Shown in pieces: positions 9,036 through 18,364 of a stretch of DNA of 64,000 nucleotides (position 1 is its first letter; every line of letters starts with the position of its first letter). Where the stretch lies: contig NZ_JBHEEH010000012.1 in the NCBI RefSeq assembly GCF_041929845.1, positions 23,673 through 87,672 of the forward strand, in the 5' to 3' direction. The notes under the pieces are model-generated. The model ran no database searches. It saw only the letters and a list, made by a program, of their open reading frames with translations, and had not been told where the DNA came from. The position numbers and the translations under genes are program-made. Source of the DNA: Paenochrobactrum pullorum (GTDB taxonomy: Bacteria; Pseudomonadota; Alphaproteobacteria; Rhizobiales; Rhizobiaceae).

Positions 9036-9187
9036 TTTCAGCGATCCTTTATCAAACTCAAAAAACTGCCGGATAATGATCCGAAACGCGTAACCCGCAT
9101 TGGTTGCTAGCATAAAATTTGCAATTTTTTATGTCATGACAAACAATGCTTAAATCGTTTGAAATCTATAGCTTACATATGTTTCAA

Positions 9188-9213
9188 AAGAAAGGGCTGG
9201 TCATTAGCCAGCC
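9188..9213 (-). terminator. Terminator downstream of mepA
   Basis: Stem GGCTGG/CCAGCC with a seven-base loop, followed on the minus strand by CTTTCTTTTG. It separates mepA from mgsA. Confidence 0.65.
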
Positions 9214-9231
9214 TTTTCGCAAGGTTTTGTT

Positions 9232-10164
9232 TTATGGATAGAGTGTCACTTCCGCCGCTGATGCGGGTGAGGGCGCATTGAGAAGTGCAGCACAAGCTTT
9301 CGGCAGAGCCGAAACCATCACAGGCTTTGGTTTTGGCGCCGGTTTATCCGATGGTTTAGCCGGTTTCCAAGGTTCGTCGGTAAACCACCATGCCAGCGAT
9401 TTATCACAGCCGTCGCCCTTGGCAACCTTATCCTGAGGCTTGCAATTGGGTGAACCCGGCTGGCAACTCATACGAATATGGAAGTGATAATGGTGCCCCC
9501 AATAAGGGCGCACTTTACCAAGCCATGAGCGGTCGCCGGAAACCGTATCACAAAGCTGTTTTTTTATGCCCGGATGCACGAATAACCGCTCGACCTGAGG
9601 GTTGGAGGCTGCGTGCTTCAGCAATGCCGTATGTTTGTCCGACCACTTTTTAGGGTCGACATAAAGGCTGTTATCTTTCAACACCGAAACGGCAGAGACA
9701 TCTTCACGCTGTTGATTGGTATAACGCTTGTTTGGCATAGGATTGAGCCAGATATCTGCATCAAGTCCAACCTGATGCGAGGCATGGCCGGTCAGCATCG
9801 GGCCGCCGCGCGGCTGTGAAATATCGCCTACCAGCAGGCCGTTCCAGCCATCTTTTTTGGCATCGCGTGAAAGCTGCTGCAGCATAGCAATAAGATTTGG
9901 ATGGCCCCAATTGCGGTTACGCGACAAACGCATCACCTGCCAGTCTGGGCCGTCAATCGGCATTGCCACAGCGCCGGACATGCAACCTTTGGAATAAAAG
10001 CCGATTGCTTGCGGTTGAGCATTCAGATTGGGTAATTTCATTGCGCCGAAGGCTTGTTTTGCAAGCATGTCTTCAGCTTGCGCTGTGGGCACTGCAAGTA
10101 TACTCAGACTGAATGTTGTGAGCAATATGGCGGCGTTTTTCAAAAAAAAGCGTTTTTCAGACAT
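9232..10164 (-). CDS. mepA: Penicillin-insensitive murein endopeptidase
   Basis: Periplasmic LAS-type zinc metallopeptidase (M74 family) that cuts D-Ala-mesoDAP cross-links in peptidoglycan. An N-terminal signal peptide (basic start, hydrophobic 11-24, cleavage after AQA) is followed by zinc motifs HASHQVGLDADIWL and HYHFHIRMSC. The C-terminal 60 residues are Pro/Lys-rich (KPAKPSDKPAPKPKP) and likely flexible. Length 310 is slightly long for the family because of this tail. The start overlaps the end of the upstream SDR gene by about 25 bp, indicating co-transcription with fzlA-queG-SDR. Confidence 0.94.
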   Translation of the reverse strand: MSEKRFFLKNAAILLTTFSLSILAVPTAQAEDMLAKQAFGAMKLPNLNAQPQAIGFYSKGCMSGAVAMPIDGPDWQVMRLSRNRNWGHPNLIAMLQQLSRDAKKDGWNGLLVGDISQPRGGPMLTGHASHQVGLDADIWLNPMPNKRYTNQQREDVSAVSVLKDNSLYVDPKKWSDKHTALLKHAASNPQVERLFVHPGIKKQLCDTVSGDRSWLGKVRPYWGHHYHFHIRMSCQPGSPNCKPQDKVAKGDGCDKSLAWWFTDEPWKPAKPSDKPAPKPKPVMVSALPKACAALLNAPSPASAAEVTLYP

Positions 10165-11075
10165 ATGGATTTTCCAAATGATGATGAAATTTTATAATCT
10201 TTGTGCGAGCGCCAGTTCGACTTTTCCCACATGGACTTAAAAGCAATGCGATAATTCGGATAGATAAACTGATAGCCGGTTTCGGTTATTTTTTTATTAG
10301 AAACGCGTTTGTTCTCGCCATAAAAAGAGCGCGCCATCGGGGTCATTTCAGCCTTGTCGAAATCAATTTCTTCCGGCGGTGTGACACCCATCAATTCGGC
10401 GGCAAAAGTCACCACATCCTGTGGCGGTGCTGGTTCATGATCGGTAATGTTGAAAATACCGTCGATTTTTCGCGTGCTTAAATATTCAAGCGAGCCGGCA
10501 ATATCTTCCACATGGATACGGTTAAAAATCTGGTCTTTTTTAATAATACGACGTGCGGTACCGCGTGCCAAATTAACAAAAGCATTGCGGTCAGGGCCAT
10601 AAATGCCGGAAAGACGTAAAATTGCGACCGGCATTTGGTATTTTTCGCTTAAAGCCAGCCATTGTTTCTCGGCTTTTATCCGCTCGTTTGAACGCTGTGC
10701 CGATGGGTTGCAGGCAGCCGTTTCATCAATGAGTGCGCCCTTATGATCGCCATAAACACCAACGGTGGAAAGATATCCGATCCATTCAATTTTATTGTCA
10801 GGTGCATTTAATGCATCTTCTACATGGGGTAAGGCCGGATCGCCGTCTTTGCCGGGTGCTGCCGAAATGACAATATGAGTGGCGTTTTTTAAATGACTTG
10901 CAAAATTCGGGTCAATTGCATCTTCTGCAAATACGAGTGGCTCAATGCCATATTGTTTTAACGTTTCAAATTTTTCTATTGAGCGGGTTGTGCCATAGAT
11001 GGATTGGGCATTGTCTTTCATTTTCTGTGCGAAAAATTGCGCTGAATAACCTGCACCGATAAGAAAAATCCGCAT
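10140..11075 (-). CDS. NAD(P)-dependent epimerase/dehydratase-like SDR (YeeZ-type)
   Basis: Extended short-chain dehydrogenase-like protein of unknown substrate. The N-terminal dinucleotide motif MRIFLIGAGYSAQFF begins at the chosen ATG (11075), two bases after the queG stop (TAGCTATG), so it is tightly coupled. STVGVYGDHKG has the Tyr-x3-Lys pair and ILRLSGIYGP is typical of the family. The frame can be opened seven codons earlier, but that would overlap queG. The last 25 or so residues (rich in Lys and Ser) do not look conserved and run over the mepA start. Confidence 0.85.
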   Translation of the reverse strand: MRIFLIGAGYSAQFFAQKMKDNAQSIYGTTRSIEKFETLKQYGIEPLVFAEDAIDPNFASHLKNATHIVISAAPGKDGDPALPHVEDALNAPDNKIEWIGYLSTVGVYGDHKGALIDETAACNPSAQRSNERIKAEKQWLALSEKYQMPVAILRLSGIYGPDRNAFVNLARGTARRIIKKDQIFNRIHVEDIAGSLEYLSTRKIDGIFNITDHEPAPPQDVVTFAAELMGVTPPEEIDFDKAEMTPMARSFYGENKRVSNKKITETGYQFIYPNYRIAFKSMWEKSNWRSHKDYKISSSFGKSICLKNAFF

Positions 11076-11077
11076 AG

Positions 11078-12232
11078 CTACTGGCACCTGTTCCATTCAT
11101 CTAAAACATAAGGGTCGGTTTCATCTTTAGCATAATGCGCGTGTAATGGGCTAATTTTATCGTGAGGCAATAATTGCCGCAAAGCCCAGACAGCCGTGCC
11201 GCGCACTAAAGGATCTGGATCGTTCAAATGGTATTCCAATTGCGGCACAAAGCTTGAAAAGCCGGAATTGCCGGCAGCAATCATCACATTGCGTAAGAAG
11301 CGATTGCGGCCGATGCGCTTGATCGGGGAGCCGGAGAAAAAAGTGCGAAATTCGGCATCGTCTAAATTCAGCAGAAATTCCAGCGAGGGGCTGCGCAGAT
11401 CTTCGCGGGCGCGCAGTTTGATTTCCTGTGCTTTTTGAGCAAATTTATTCCACGGGCAGGCCGATAAGCAATCGTCGCAGCCATAGATGTGATTGCCAAT
11501 GGCTTTCCGAAATTCGTGCGGGATCGGGCCTTTATTCTCAATCGTTAAATAAGAAATGCAGCGCCTTGCATCAATTTTGAAGGGAGTAGGAAAAGCATTG
11601 GTCGGGCATACATCAAGACAGGCGCGGCACGAGCCGCAATTGTTGCGATTGGGTTCATCGGGGGGCAAATCCAGCGTGATGAAAATAGAACCCAAAAACA
11701 ACCATGAGCCATAGTCGCGGCTGACCAAATTGGTGTGTTTTCCCTGCCAGCCCATACCGGCTGCGGCGGCTAGGGGCTTTTCCATCACAGGTGCCGTGTC
11801 GACAAATACTTTAACCGCGCCGCTTGCGCGCGCGATGAAGCGACTGGCAACATGTTTGAGCTTGCCTTTGATAATGTCGTGGTAATCGCGATTTTGCGCA
11901 TAAACCGAAATGGCACCGCGGTCTTTATGTTTCAAAACTTCCATCGGGTCATGTTCGGGGCCGTAATTCATGCCGAGCATGACAATGGTGCGCACTTCCG
12001 ACCATAGGGTTTGCGGATTGGCGCGACGCTCTTCTGTTTCCTCCATCCACTCCATATCGGCGTGATAACCATTGTCGATAAACTCGCGCAGGCGTTCTGG
12101 TGCCTGCGGAATGGAACCGGGATGGGTAAAAGCCACGACGTCAAAACCTGCTGCGCGGGCTTCATCCGCGAGCAGGTTTTTGAGTTTCAGCTTTTTGGCC
12201 GTTTCTTTGTCGTCAGAAGTCAAGGTCACCAT
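11078..12232 (-). CDS. queG: tRNA epoxyqueuosine(34) reductase
   Basis: Last step of queuosine synthesis: a cobalamin-dependent, two-cluster iron-sulfur enzyme reducing epoxyqueuosine in tRNA. Cluster motifs NNCGSCRACLDVCPTNAF and YGCDDCLSACPWN are intact, and a HEAT-like C terminus (YHLNDPDPLVRGTAVWALR) is present as in full-length QueG. The conserved protein begins at MVTLTSDD (ATG 12232); an upstream ATG at 12256 adds eight residues. It overlaps the end of fzlA by 20 bp. Length about 384, usual for the family. Confidence 0.95.
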   Translation of the reverse strand: MVTLTSDDKETAKKLKLKNLLADEARAAGFDVVAFTHPGSIPQAPERLREFIDNGYHADMEWMEETEERRANPQTLWSEVRTIVMLGMNYGPEHDPMEVLKHKDRGAISVYAQNRDYHDIIKGKLKHVASRFIARASGAVKVFVDTAPVMEKPLAAAAGMGWQGKHTNLVSRDYGSWLFLGSIFITLDLPPDEPNRNNCGSCRACLDVCPTNAFPTPFKIDARRCISYLTIENKGPIPHEFRKAIGNHIYGCDDCLSACPWNKFAQKAQEIKLRAREDLRSPSLEFLLNLDDAEFRTFFSGSPIKRIGRNRFLRNVMIAAGNSGFSSFVPQLEYHLNDPDPLVRGTAVWALRQLLPHDKISPLHAHYAKDETDPYVLDEWNRCQ

Positions 12233-12905
12233 AATGTGCCACCGGCGCCAATCCACGAACCCGGTCGTTTAATAGCGGACGGAAGGATGGGCGCGATTTC
12301 ATCCGCGCATACCAGTCCCGTGCCGCTGGTGTTTCAGTCCATTCAATTTCGCCCAAATAATCCAAAATGGAAATAGCACTTGCGGCTGCCATATCAGCAT
12401 AAGTGGCATGTCCACCACCCAACCAGTCACGCGTGGCGGCCAGCCAGTCCAGATATTTCATATGCTGGCGGATATTGGTGCGTGCGGCGCGGATTGCGGT
12501 CGAATCAGGCGCACTGCCGCCTATTTCTGCCGACATCTGCAATTTATAAACGCGTTCGCGCACAATATGACGGGTTACTTCATTTTCAAATTTGACCAGA
12601 AACCAATCAACCAGACGGCGCACTTCAGCGCGCTCCATCGGGCTTTCCGGTAGAAGTCGACGATTACGCTTCAAGGCACCGCGTGTTTCGTCGAGATATT
12701 CAGCAATCACCGACGCACCAATAACCGCTAGATCATTTTCAGCCAGCAAAACCGGTAAAGTGGCAGCAGGATTGATCGCTAAAAACTCTTTACGGCGTGC
12801 CCAGGGGCGTTCTTCGATAAGCTCGGCATCAACGTCATATTCGTTGAGAATAAGACGGGTATAGCGGGAACCGGACGACATGGGATGATGAAAAAGCGTA
12901 AGCAT
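12213..12905 (-). CDS. fzlA: FzlA-type glutathione S-transferase homologue
   Basis: Starts at ATG 12905 with MLTLFHHPMSSGSRYTRL, followed by EYDVDAELIEERPWARR and NPAATLPVLL, a pattern I associate with FzlA, the alphaproteobacterial GST-fold protein that binds FtsZ and influences septal wall synthesis and constriction. The N-terminal thioredoxin-like half (about 1-80) and helical C-terminal half (about 90-225) are both present; 230 residues. An in-frame extension to 13034 exists but carries no conserved sequence. It leads the fzlA-queG-SDR-mepA group, which includes another cell-wall gene. The alternative is a plain GST; the FzlA call is by sequence resemblance only. Confidence 0.82.
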   Translation of the reverse strand: MLTLFHHPMSSGSRYTRLILNEYDVDAELIEERPWARRKEFLAINPAATLPVLLAENDLAVIGASVIAEYLDETRGALKRNRRLLPESPMERAEVRRLVDWFLVKFENEVTRHIVRERVYKLQMSAEIGGSAPDSTAIRAARTNIRQHMKYLDWLAATRDWLGGGHATYADMAAASAISILDYLGEIEWTETPAARDWYARMKSRPSFRPLLNDRVRGLAPVAHYGDLDF

Positions 12906-13164
12906 GACCGCAGGCAACAACACTTTCAAATATGGCTTCCAAGCATAGTCAATATGACTGACATAACAGAAACTTCGTGAAGCGCTGCTGCTATGTTGAA
13001 CTGCCGGAACCCGTCGACAAGGATTAGGGTGCAAAGATTGGAGGAAATGTTTTTCCGTAAAATAACCTGATAGGCATTTATGCTGAAATTATTGTTAAGC
13101 TTTCATGTTTAAAATGTGGTCAATGAGCATTTTTATATGCTTAAGTGACAAAAGGCAGCAGTTT

Positions 13165-13971
13165 ATGAACATCTATAATTTTCTTGAGGCGGGTTTTTTG
13201 GGCCTCGTGGAAGGTATGACCGAGTTTATACCTGTGTCATCGACCGGGCATTTATTGCTGGTCGGACATTTCTTAGGCTTTGAATCCGCCGGAAAATCCT
13301 TTGAAGTACTGGTGCAACTCGGCGCTATTCTTGCAATTTTGAGCGTTTATGCAGCTAAAATCATGCGCTTGTTGCGCGATTTTTCCAGTGATGCCAAAAC
13401 ACGTCGTTTTGTGCTGGGCGTGTTGGTGGCTTTTCTGCCAGCGGCTTTCATTGGTGCATTGGCGCATGGATTTATCAAAACAGTGCTGTTTGAAACCCCG
13501 ATGCTGGTTTGCATTATGTTGATTTTGGGCGGTTTTATTTTGCTCTGGGTCGACCGGATCGACTTGAAGCCGCGTTATCATAATGCAATGGATTTCTCGC
13601 TGCCAATGTGTCTGATCATTGGTTTTGTGCAATGTCTGGCGATGGTGCCTGGTGTGTCGCGCTCAGGCTCAACCATTGTTGGCGCTTTATTGCTTGGTGC
13701 CGACAAGCGCTCGGCGGCTGAATTTTCATTCTTTTTAGCGATGCCGACAATGGCGGGTGCTTTTGCCTATGATCTTTATAAAACCCACAATCAATTGTCA
13801 TTCAATGATGGCGCATTGATTGCGGTTGGTTTTGTGATGGCCTTTATTTCCGGCGTCTTTGTTGTGCGCTATTTGCTCGATTATGTATCACGTCACGGTT
13901 TCAAGCTGTTTGCATGGTGGCGGCTGATTGTCGGTGCTGCTGGTATGGCTGCTTTGATGGTGTGGGGCTAA
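13165..13971 (+). CDS. uppP: Undecaprenyl-diphosphatase
   Basis: Integral membrane phosphatase (BacA/UppP) that recycles undecaprenyl pyrophosphate for peptidoglycan and other wall polymers; high dosage confers bacitracin resistance in other bacteria. Family signatures are LGLVEGMTEFIPVSSTGHLL near the N terminus and MVPGVSRSGSTIVGALLLG in the middle; about eight helices. ATG at 13165 (MNIYNFLEAG) is preceded by AAAGG. A longer frame to 13105 adds 20 unsupported residues. It stands alone, divergent from fzlA. Confidence 0.95.
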   Translation: MNIYNFLEAGFLGLVEGMTEFIPVSSTGHLLLVGHFLGFESAGKSFEVLVQLGAILAILSVYAAKIMRLLRDFSSDAKTRRFVLGVLVAFLPAAFIGALAHGFIKTVLFETPMLVCIMLILGGFILLWVDRIDLKPRYHNAMDFSLPMCLIIGFVQCLAMVPGVSRSGSTIVGALLLGADKRSAAEFSFFLAMPTMAGAFAYDLYKTHNQLSFNDGALIAVGFVMAFISGVFVVRYLLDYVSRHGFKLFAWWRLIVGAAGMAALMVWG

Positions 13972-13980
13972 GAATTCAAA

Positions 13981-14012
13981 ATGCCGGTTAAGTAACTTAA
14001 CCGGCATTTCTT
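13981..14012 (+). terminator. Terminator between uppP and rmuC
   Basis: A perfect 12-bp stem ATGCCGGTTAAG/CTTAACCGGCAT with a three-base loop and a T-rich tail on the plus strand. It lies between convergent genes and may serve both. Confidence 0.88.
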
Positions 14013-14017
14013 TTTAT

Positions 14018-15250
14018 TCATTCATCATCAACAAGGCGCAGATGCCATTGCGGTTCGGAGGTAGGTGTATCGGGTGTTGGTGGGCTGCCAAGTTCAAGTG
14101 TTTCAATTTTTTCGCCACGGCGGCTGATTTTGGAGGATGAGATCAGAATATCATCAATATCTTTATTGGCTTGCTGGAAATGGGTTTGTAATTTGCGAAC
14201 ACGCTCGTCAAGCCGCGTTACATCTTCCATCAAGCGCATCACTTCGGCTTGGATAAGATGGGCTTGCTCCCGCATACGGGTATCTTTCAATACCGATTGG
14301 ATTACCTGAATTGAAAGCATCAAAAGCGATGGGGAGACGATAACGACGCGGGCACGATGGGCTTTTTGAATAAGCGATGAAAAATGCTCATGGATATCTG
14401 CAAAGACCGATTCTGACGGCACAAATAAAAAGGCCGTATCCTGCGTTTCACCGGCAATCAGATATTTATCGGATATATCTTTGATATGGACTTCAATATC
14501 GCGGCGGAATTGTTGCGCGGCTTGTTTTTGTGCCTCCGCACTTTTGGCCTCGCGCACCGCTGTCCATGCTTCCATCGGAAATTTGGCATCAATCACGAGT
14601 GAGGGCGCATTATTGGGCATACGGATGATACAATCCGGACGGGTTGCATTGGAAAGTGTTGATTGAAACTCATAAAGCCCTTGCGGTAAAGCATCGGCGA
14701 TGATCGCCTCCATCCGTGCCTGACCATAAGCGCCGCGGCTTTGTTTATTGGCAAGAATGGCCTGTAACTGCACCACTTGTCCGGCCAGTGATTGTATATT
14801 GTTTTGTGCCGTATCAATCACCGCAAGCCGCTCTTGCAGTTTGGCAAGATTTTCATGCGTTGATCTGGTTTGTTCGTTCATGGTGTGACCAAGGCGGTTG
14901 GTCATGCCGTCGAGGCGCTCGCGGATGGATTGATTAAGCTCGGATTGGCGCGAGCCGAATACTTCCGCCATGGTTTGCATCCGGCCTTGCATTTCGGCCT
15001 GACTTTTCAAAATTTCAGCCATGCGCATTTCTGCGTCACGGGCGCGCTCTTCGGCGAGCATTTCGGTGATCATCGCGTTTTTCGCGTTACGGTTGCCCAT
15101 CCATATAAACAGCAGCCCTATGAGAATGACGGCAAGAAAAATTGCGCCGAGCAAAAAACCCGCTGAAAATTGATATTGGCCAAGCTGAAAAACTGGCTGT
15201 GTCAGGCTATTTGTGTTTTCCATACATATTGCTTTAACCGATTCGCGCAT
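14018..15250 (-). CDS. rmuC: RmuC-family DNA recombination protein
   Basis: RmuC proteins restrain recombination at inverted repeats and have a PD-(D/E)XK-like nuclease fold; biochemical role is poorly defined. Seen: one N-terminal transmembrane helix (about residues 30-51), a long coiled-coil (about 60-150, rich in Glu, Arg, Gln), then the RmuC domain with PDCIIRMPNNAPSLVIDAKFP and FVPSESVFADIHEH. Length 410 is usual. ATG at 15250 gives the longest frame; ATG at 15223 (MENTNS) is an equally plausible start. Divergent from def. Confidence 0.92.
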   Translation of the reverse strand: MRESVKAICMENTNSLTQPVFQLGQYQFSAGFLLGAIFLAVILIGLLFIWMGNRNAKNAMITEMLAEERARDAEMRMAEILKSQAEMQGRMQTMAEVFGSRQSELNQSIRERLDGMTNRLGHTMNEQTRSTHENLAKLQERLAVIDTAQNNIQSLAGQVVQLQAILANKQSRGAYGQARMEAIIADALPQGLYEFQSTLSNATRPDCIIRMPNNAPSLVIDAKFPMEAWTAVREAKSAEAQKQAAQQFRRDIEVHIKDISDKYLIAGETQDTAFLFVPSESVFADIHEHFSSLIQKAHRARVVIVSPSLLMLSIQVIQSVLKDTRMREQAHLIQAEVMRLMEDVTRLDERVRKLQTHFQQANKDIDDILISSSKISRRGEKIETLELGSPPTPDTPTSEPQWHLRLVDDE

Positions 15251-15336
15251 GAATTAAGAGATCAAAACAGGAACATTTTATCATTCGGCCGTTCACGAGC
15301 ATTGACGTGGTAACTTGTAACAATTAGGTGAAACCC

Positions 15337-15867
15337 ATGTCGATAAAACCACTGATTATTTTACCCGATCCTGTCTTGCGTTTGGTGTCAAAACCGGTTG
15401 AGCGTTTTGATGCACAACTGCAAGCTTTTGCTGATGATATGTTTGATACCATGTATGATGCACCTGGTATCGGGCTTGCTGCTATTCAGGTCGGTGAGCC
15501 GATCCGTCTGGTGGTGATTGATCTGGCACGTGAGGGCGATGAAAAAGCGCCGCATGTGTTTGTCAATCCGAAGATCGTGCATTCATCCGATGAGCGCAGC
15601 ATTTATGAAGAAGGCTGTTTGTCTATTCCGGAATATTATGCTGAGGTAGAACGTCCCGCACGCGTGCACGTTGAATATCAGGATGTGCAGGGTAAGCCAC
15701 AGGCAATGGAAGTCGATGAATTGATGGCCACATGCATCCAGCATGAAATTGACCATTTGGATGGCGTTTTGTTTATTGATCACATTTCCAAGCTGAAACG
15801 CGATATGGTGATCAAGAAATTCAAAAAAATCGCCAAAGAACGCCAGCAAAGCAAGCAGGTGCTATAA
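15337..15867 (+). CDS. def: Peptide deformylase
   Basis: Removes the N-formyl group from nascent proteins; iron/zinc metalloenzyme. All three motifs are present: GIGLAAIQVG, EEGCLSIPE with the metal Cys, and QHEIDHLDGVLF with the HExxH metal site. The ATG at 15337 has TTAGGTG upstream; a GTG three codons earlier lies within that ribosome binding site. 176 residues. First gene of def-fmt-truA, overlapping fmt by one base (TAATG). Confidence 0.97.
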   Translation: MSIKPLIILPDPVLRLVSKPVERFDAQLQAFADDMFDTMYDAPGIGLAAIQVGEPIRLVVIDLAREGDEKAPHVFVNPKIVHSSDERSIYEEGCLSIPEYYAEVERPARVHVEYQDVQGKPQAMEVDELMATCIQHEIDHLDGVLFIDHISKLKRDMVIKKFKKIAKERQQSKQVL

Positions 15868-16793
15868 TGTCATTGCGTGTCGTTTTCATGGGAACGCCGG
15901 AGTTCTCCGTACCTGTTCTCACCGCTATTATTGGTCATGGTTATGATGTGGTTGCCGTTTATTCGCAGCCGCCGCGTGCCGCAGGACGCCGTGGTCTGGA
16001 GTTGACCAAGTCCCCTGTACATCAAAAAGCGGAAGAATTCGGCATTCCTGTCTTTACGCCAAAAAGCTTGCGTTCCGAAGAAGAGCAGCAAAAATTCCGT
16101 GATCTGGAAGCTGATGTTGCAATTGTTGTCGCCTATGGCTTGTTATTGCCGCTGCCGATTTTGGAAGGCACGCGCCTTGGTTGCTACAATGGTCACGCGT
16201 CGCTATTGCCGCGCTGGCGCGGTGCGGCACCGATCCAGCGCGCCATTATGGCTGGCGACAAAGAGACCGGAATGATGATTATGAAAATGGATGAGGGGCT
16301 GGATACCGGCCCTGTTGCCATGGTTGAGAAAATCACGATCACCGAGAATATGACCACCGGTGAATTGCATGACAGGCTGAGCATGACAGGTGCGGATTTG
16401 ATGATCCGTGCATTGGGTGCTTTGGAGCGTGAAAGTCTGACGCTCAGTCCTCAGGACGAAGACGGTGTGGTTTATGCCGCCAAAATCGACAAGGCGGAAG
16501 CGCGTATTGATTGGTCGAAGCCAGCTGAAATTGTGCATAATACCATTCGTGGCTTGTCGCCTTTTCCGGGTAGTTGGTGCGAGATGGAAATTGGCGGCAA
16601 AGTGGAACGCGTTAAAATTTTGCGCTCTACTTTGGCCGGAGGTTCAGGCACACCCGGCACCCTTCTTGACGACAAGCTGACCATTGCTTGCGGTGCGGGG
16701 GCTGTGCGATTGCTGAGCCTGCAGCGCGCTGGTGGCAAGGCATTGCCGGCATCCGAATTTTTACGCGGCGCAGCCGATTTGCGGGTTCTTTGA
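15867..16793 (+). CDS. fmt: Methionyl-tRNA formyltransferase
   Basis: Formylates initiator Met-tRNA using 10-formyltetrahydrofolate. N-terminal RVVFMGTPEFSVPVL, folate/catalytic region NGHASLLPRWRGAAPIQ and MDEGLDTGP are clear, followed by the tRNA-binding C-terminal domain (LSPFPGSWCE). Length 308 is normal. Its start overlaps the def stop, so deformylation and formylation enzymes are made together. Confidence 0.97.
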   Translation: MSLRVVFMGTPEFSVPVLTAIIGHGYDVVAVYSQPPRAAGRRGLELTKSPVHQKAEEFGIPVFTPKSLRSEEEQQKFRDLEADVAIVVAYGLLLPLPILEGTRLGCYNGHASLLPRWRGAAPIQRAIMAGDKETGMMIMKMDEGLDTGPVAMVEKITITENMTTGELHDRLSMTGADLMIRALGALERESLTLSPQDEDGVVYAAKIDKAEARIDWSKPAEIVHNTIRGLSPFPGSWCEMEIGGKVERVKILRSTLAGGSGTPGTLLDDKLTIACGAGAVRLLSLQRAGGKALPASEFLRGAADLRVL

Positions 16794-16796
16794 AGA

Positions 16797-17552
16797 ATGC
16801 CGCGTTATCGGTTGACAGTTGAATATGACGGCACGCCTTATGTCGGCTGGCAGCGTCAAGAAAATGGTCACACCATTCAGGCGGCTATCGAGCAGGCTTT
16901 CAAGCGCTTTACCGGTCAGGATTTAACGCTTGGCGCGGCAGGACGCACCGATGCAGGTGTGCATGCCTTGGCTCAGACTGTGCATGTGGATTTGGAGCGT
17001 GACTGGTCGGCCGGTAAACTCCGTGAGGCCTTGAACGCCCATCTGGCGCAATGGCAGGAGAAGGTCAGCATTATCAATGTGCAGAAAACCGTTGATCATT
17101 TTGATGCGCGTTTTTCTGCCCGTGGCCGTCATTATCTTTATCGCATTCACAATCGTCGCCCGCCGTTAAGTATTGATCTTAATCGCGCATGGTGGGTGTC
17201 CAAACCGCTTGATCATGAAAAGATGCATGAGGCTGCGCAGCTTTTGCTCGGCGAGCATGATTTTACCACTTTTCGCGCGAGCCAATGTCAGGCAAAAAGT
17301 CCGGTCAAAACATTGGATCGTCTGGATGTGACACGCAATGGCGAGATTATTGAAATTCGGGCGTCGGCGCGCTCGTTCCTGCATAATCAGGTGCGCTCAC
17401 TCGCCGGTAGCTTGATGGAAGTCGGTTCCGGCCGCTGGACCAGCCAAGATTTGGTTGCTGCATTAGAAGCGCGTGAGCGTTCGCGTTGTGGCGCGGTTGC
17501 ACCGCCTTACGGGCTCTATCTTATCGGCGTCGATTATGATGATCCAGTTTAA
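16797..17552 (+). CDS. truA: tRNA pseudouridine(38-40) synthase
   Basis: Isomerises uridines 38-40 in the anticodon arm. The catalytic Asp is in LGAAGRTDAGVHAL (about residues 42-55); RHYLYRIHNRR and SFLHNQVRSLAG are further family blocks. 251 residues, usual length. ATG is three bases after the fmt stop. The stop codon overlaps the stop of the convergent membrane-protein gene (17549-17552). Confidence 0.97.
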   Translation: MPRYRLTVEYDGTPYVGWQRQENGHTIQAAIEQAFKRFTGQDLTLGAAGRTDAGVHALAQTVHVDLERDWSAGKLREALNAHLAQWQEKVSIINVQKTVDHFDARFSARGRHYLYRIHNRRPPLSIDLNRAWWVSKPLDHEKMHEAAQLLLGEHDFTTFRASQCQAKSPVKTLDRLDVTRNGEIIEIRASARSFLHNQVRSLAGSLMEVGSGRWTSQDLVAALEARERSRCGAVAPPYGLYLIGVDYDDPV

Positions 17553-18157
17553 TAACCGGCGTTAAAATCGTAATTAATGCCGAATAATTCTTGTAACATG
17601 ATGGTGATGGCAAAAGACACCATGAACATCGCAATATAAAAGGGCAGGGCAAAACTGGTTGGTTTTTGCAGAGCCGTGCGTGTGAGGCGATAGCTCATTA
17701 CGATAATTGCGATCATAAAGACAAGCGACAGAATGCTTATGGTTTGGCTGCGCTGTTGCATCACTAATTGTACCAGGCTGATGGGCGCAAAAGCCCATGC
17801 CAACAATGCTGTGCCCCAGTTGCTGGCAATGACATAAGGGGCAAAGCGTTTGGCAATACCAATTTTGCTAACGACAAGGCCAAGAAGAAAAATCGGCAAA
17901 ATCCATGCCGTAATATCAACAATTGCTGCTTTGATGACGATGGAAAAACGCATGGCAGTTTCCTCTCGCCCGCCGGTAAGTTCTGCTGCATAGGCAACCC
18001 AACCCGCAAGCAGTGGCGGAAGGCTTACAAGAATTGCGTAAAATGAGCGCCAAAAACCATCGGCTGAGATGTCGAGATAGGCAAGCCCGTCGGACTTGCC
18101 GGTCATCATGCGCCAGACACCGTAGAAATAGCGGTAAATTGTGTCGATTGTTGGCAA
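17549..18157 (-). CDS. Conserved integral membrane protein, function unknown
   Basis: 202 residues with an N-terminal amphipathic part (YRYFYGVWRMMTGKSDGLAYLDIS) and five hydrophobic segments at about 38-56, 72-95, 105-128, 138-155 and 170-190. It resembles uncharacterised transporter-like or Yip1-like proteins of rhizobia located near dap genes; I cannot assign a function. The frame opens with TTG at 18157, and the start is uncertain because no strong ribosome binding site is seen. It is convergent with truA, sharing bases of the stop codons, and follows dapD by about 207 bp on the same strand. Confidence 0.75.
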   Translation of the reverse strand: MPTIDTIYRYFYGVWRMMTGKSDGLAYLDISADGFWRSFYAILVSLPPLLAGWVAYAAELTGGREETAMRFSIVIKAAIVDITAWILPIFLLGLVVSKIGIAKRFAPYVIASNWGTALLAWAFAPISLVQLVMQQRSQTISILSLVFMIAIIVMSYRLTRTALQKPTSFALPFYIAMFMVSFAITIMLQELFGINYDFNAGY

Positions 18158-18323
18158 AGTTCACAAACCTTAACTGACGCGAGGAGGAATAATTGGCTGT
18201 AAGCTTAGGAAAATAAACGCAAAAATACAACAGATACAGCTTGCCTTATTGGCGGCATGTTTTGTCGCTATTCAATAAGTCTCCAGTCGATGTAAAAGTT
18301 TCAATACCGTTTACATCCCCCTT

Positions 18324-18353
18324 ATAAGACGAGGACTTTTGTCCTCGTCTTAT
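18324..18353 (-). terminator. Hairpin downstream of dapD
   Basis: A perfect 13-bp stem ATAAGACGAGGAC/GTCCTCGTCTTAT with loop of four T lies 12 bp past the dapD stop. The T-run after the stem on the minus strand is poor, so it may be a weak terminator or an mRNA-stabilising end. Confidence 0.6.
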
Positions 18354-18364
18354 TTGTTCCAAGG

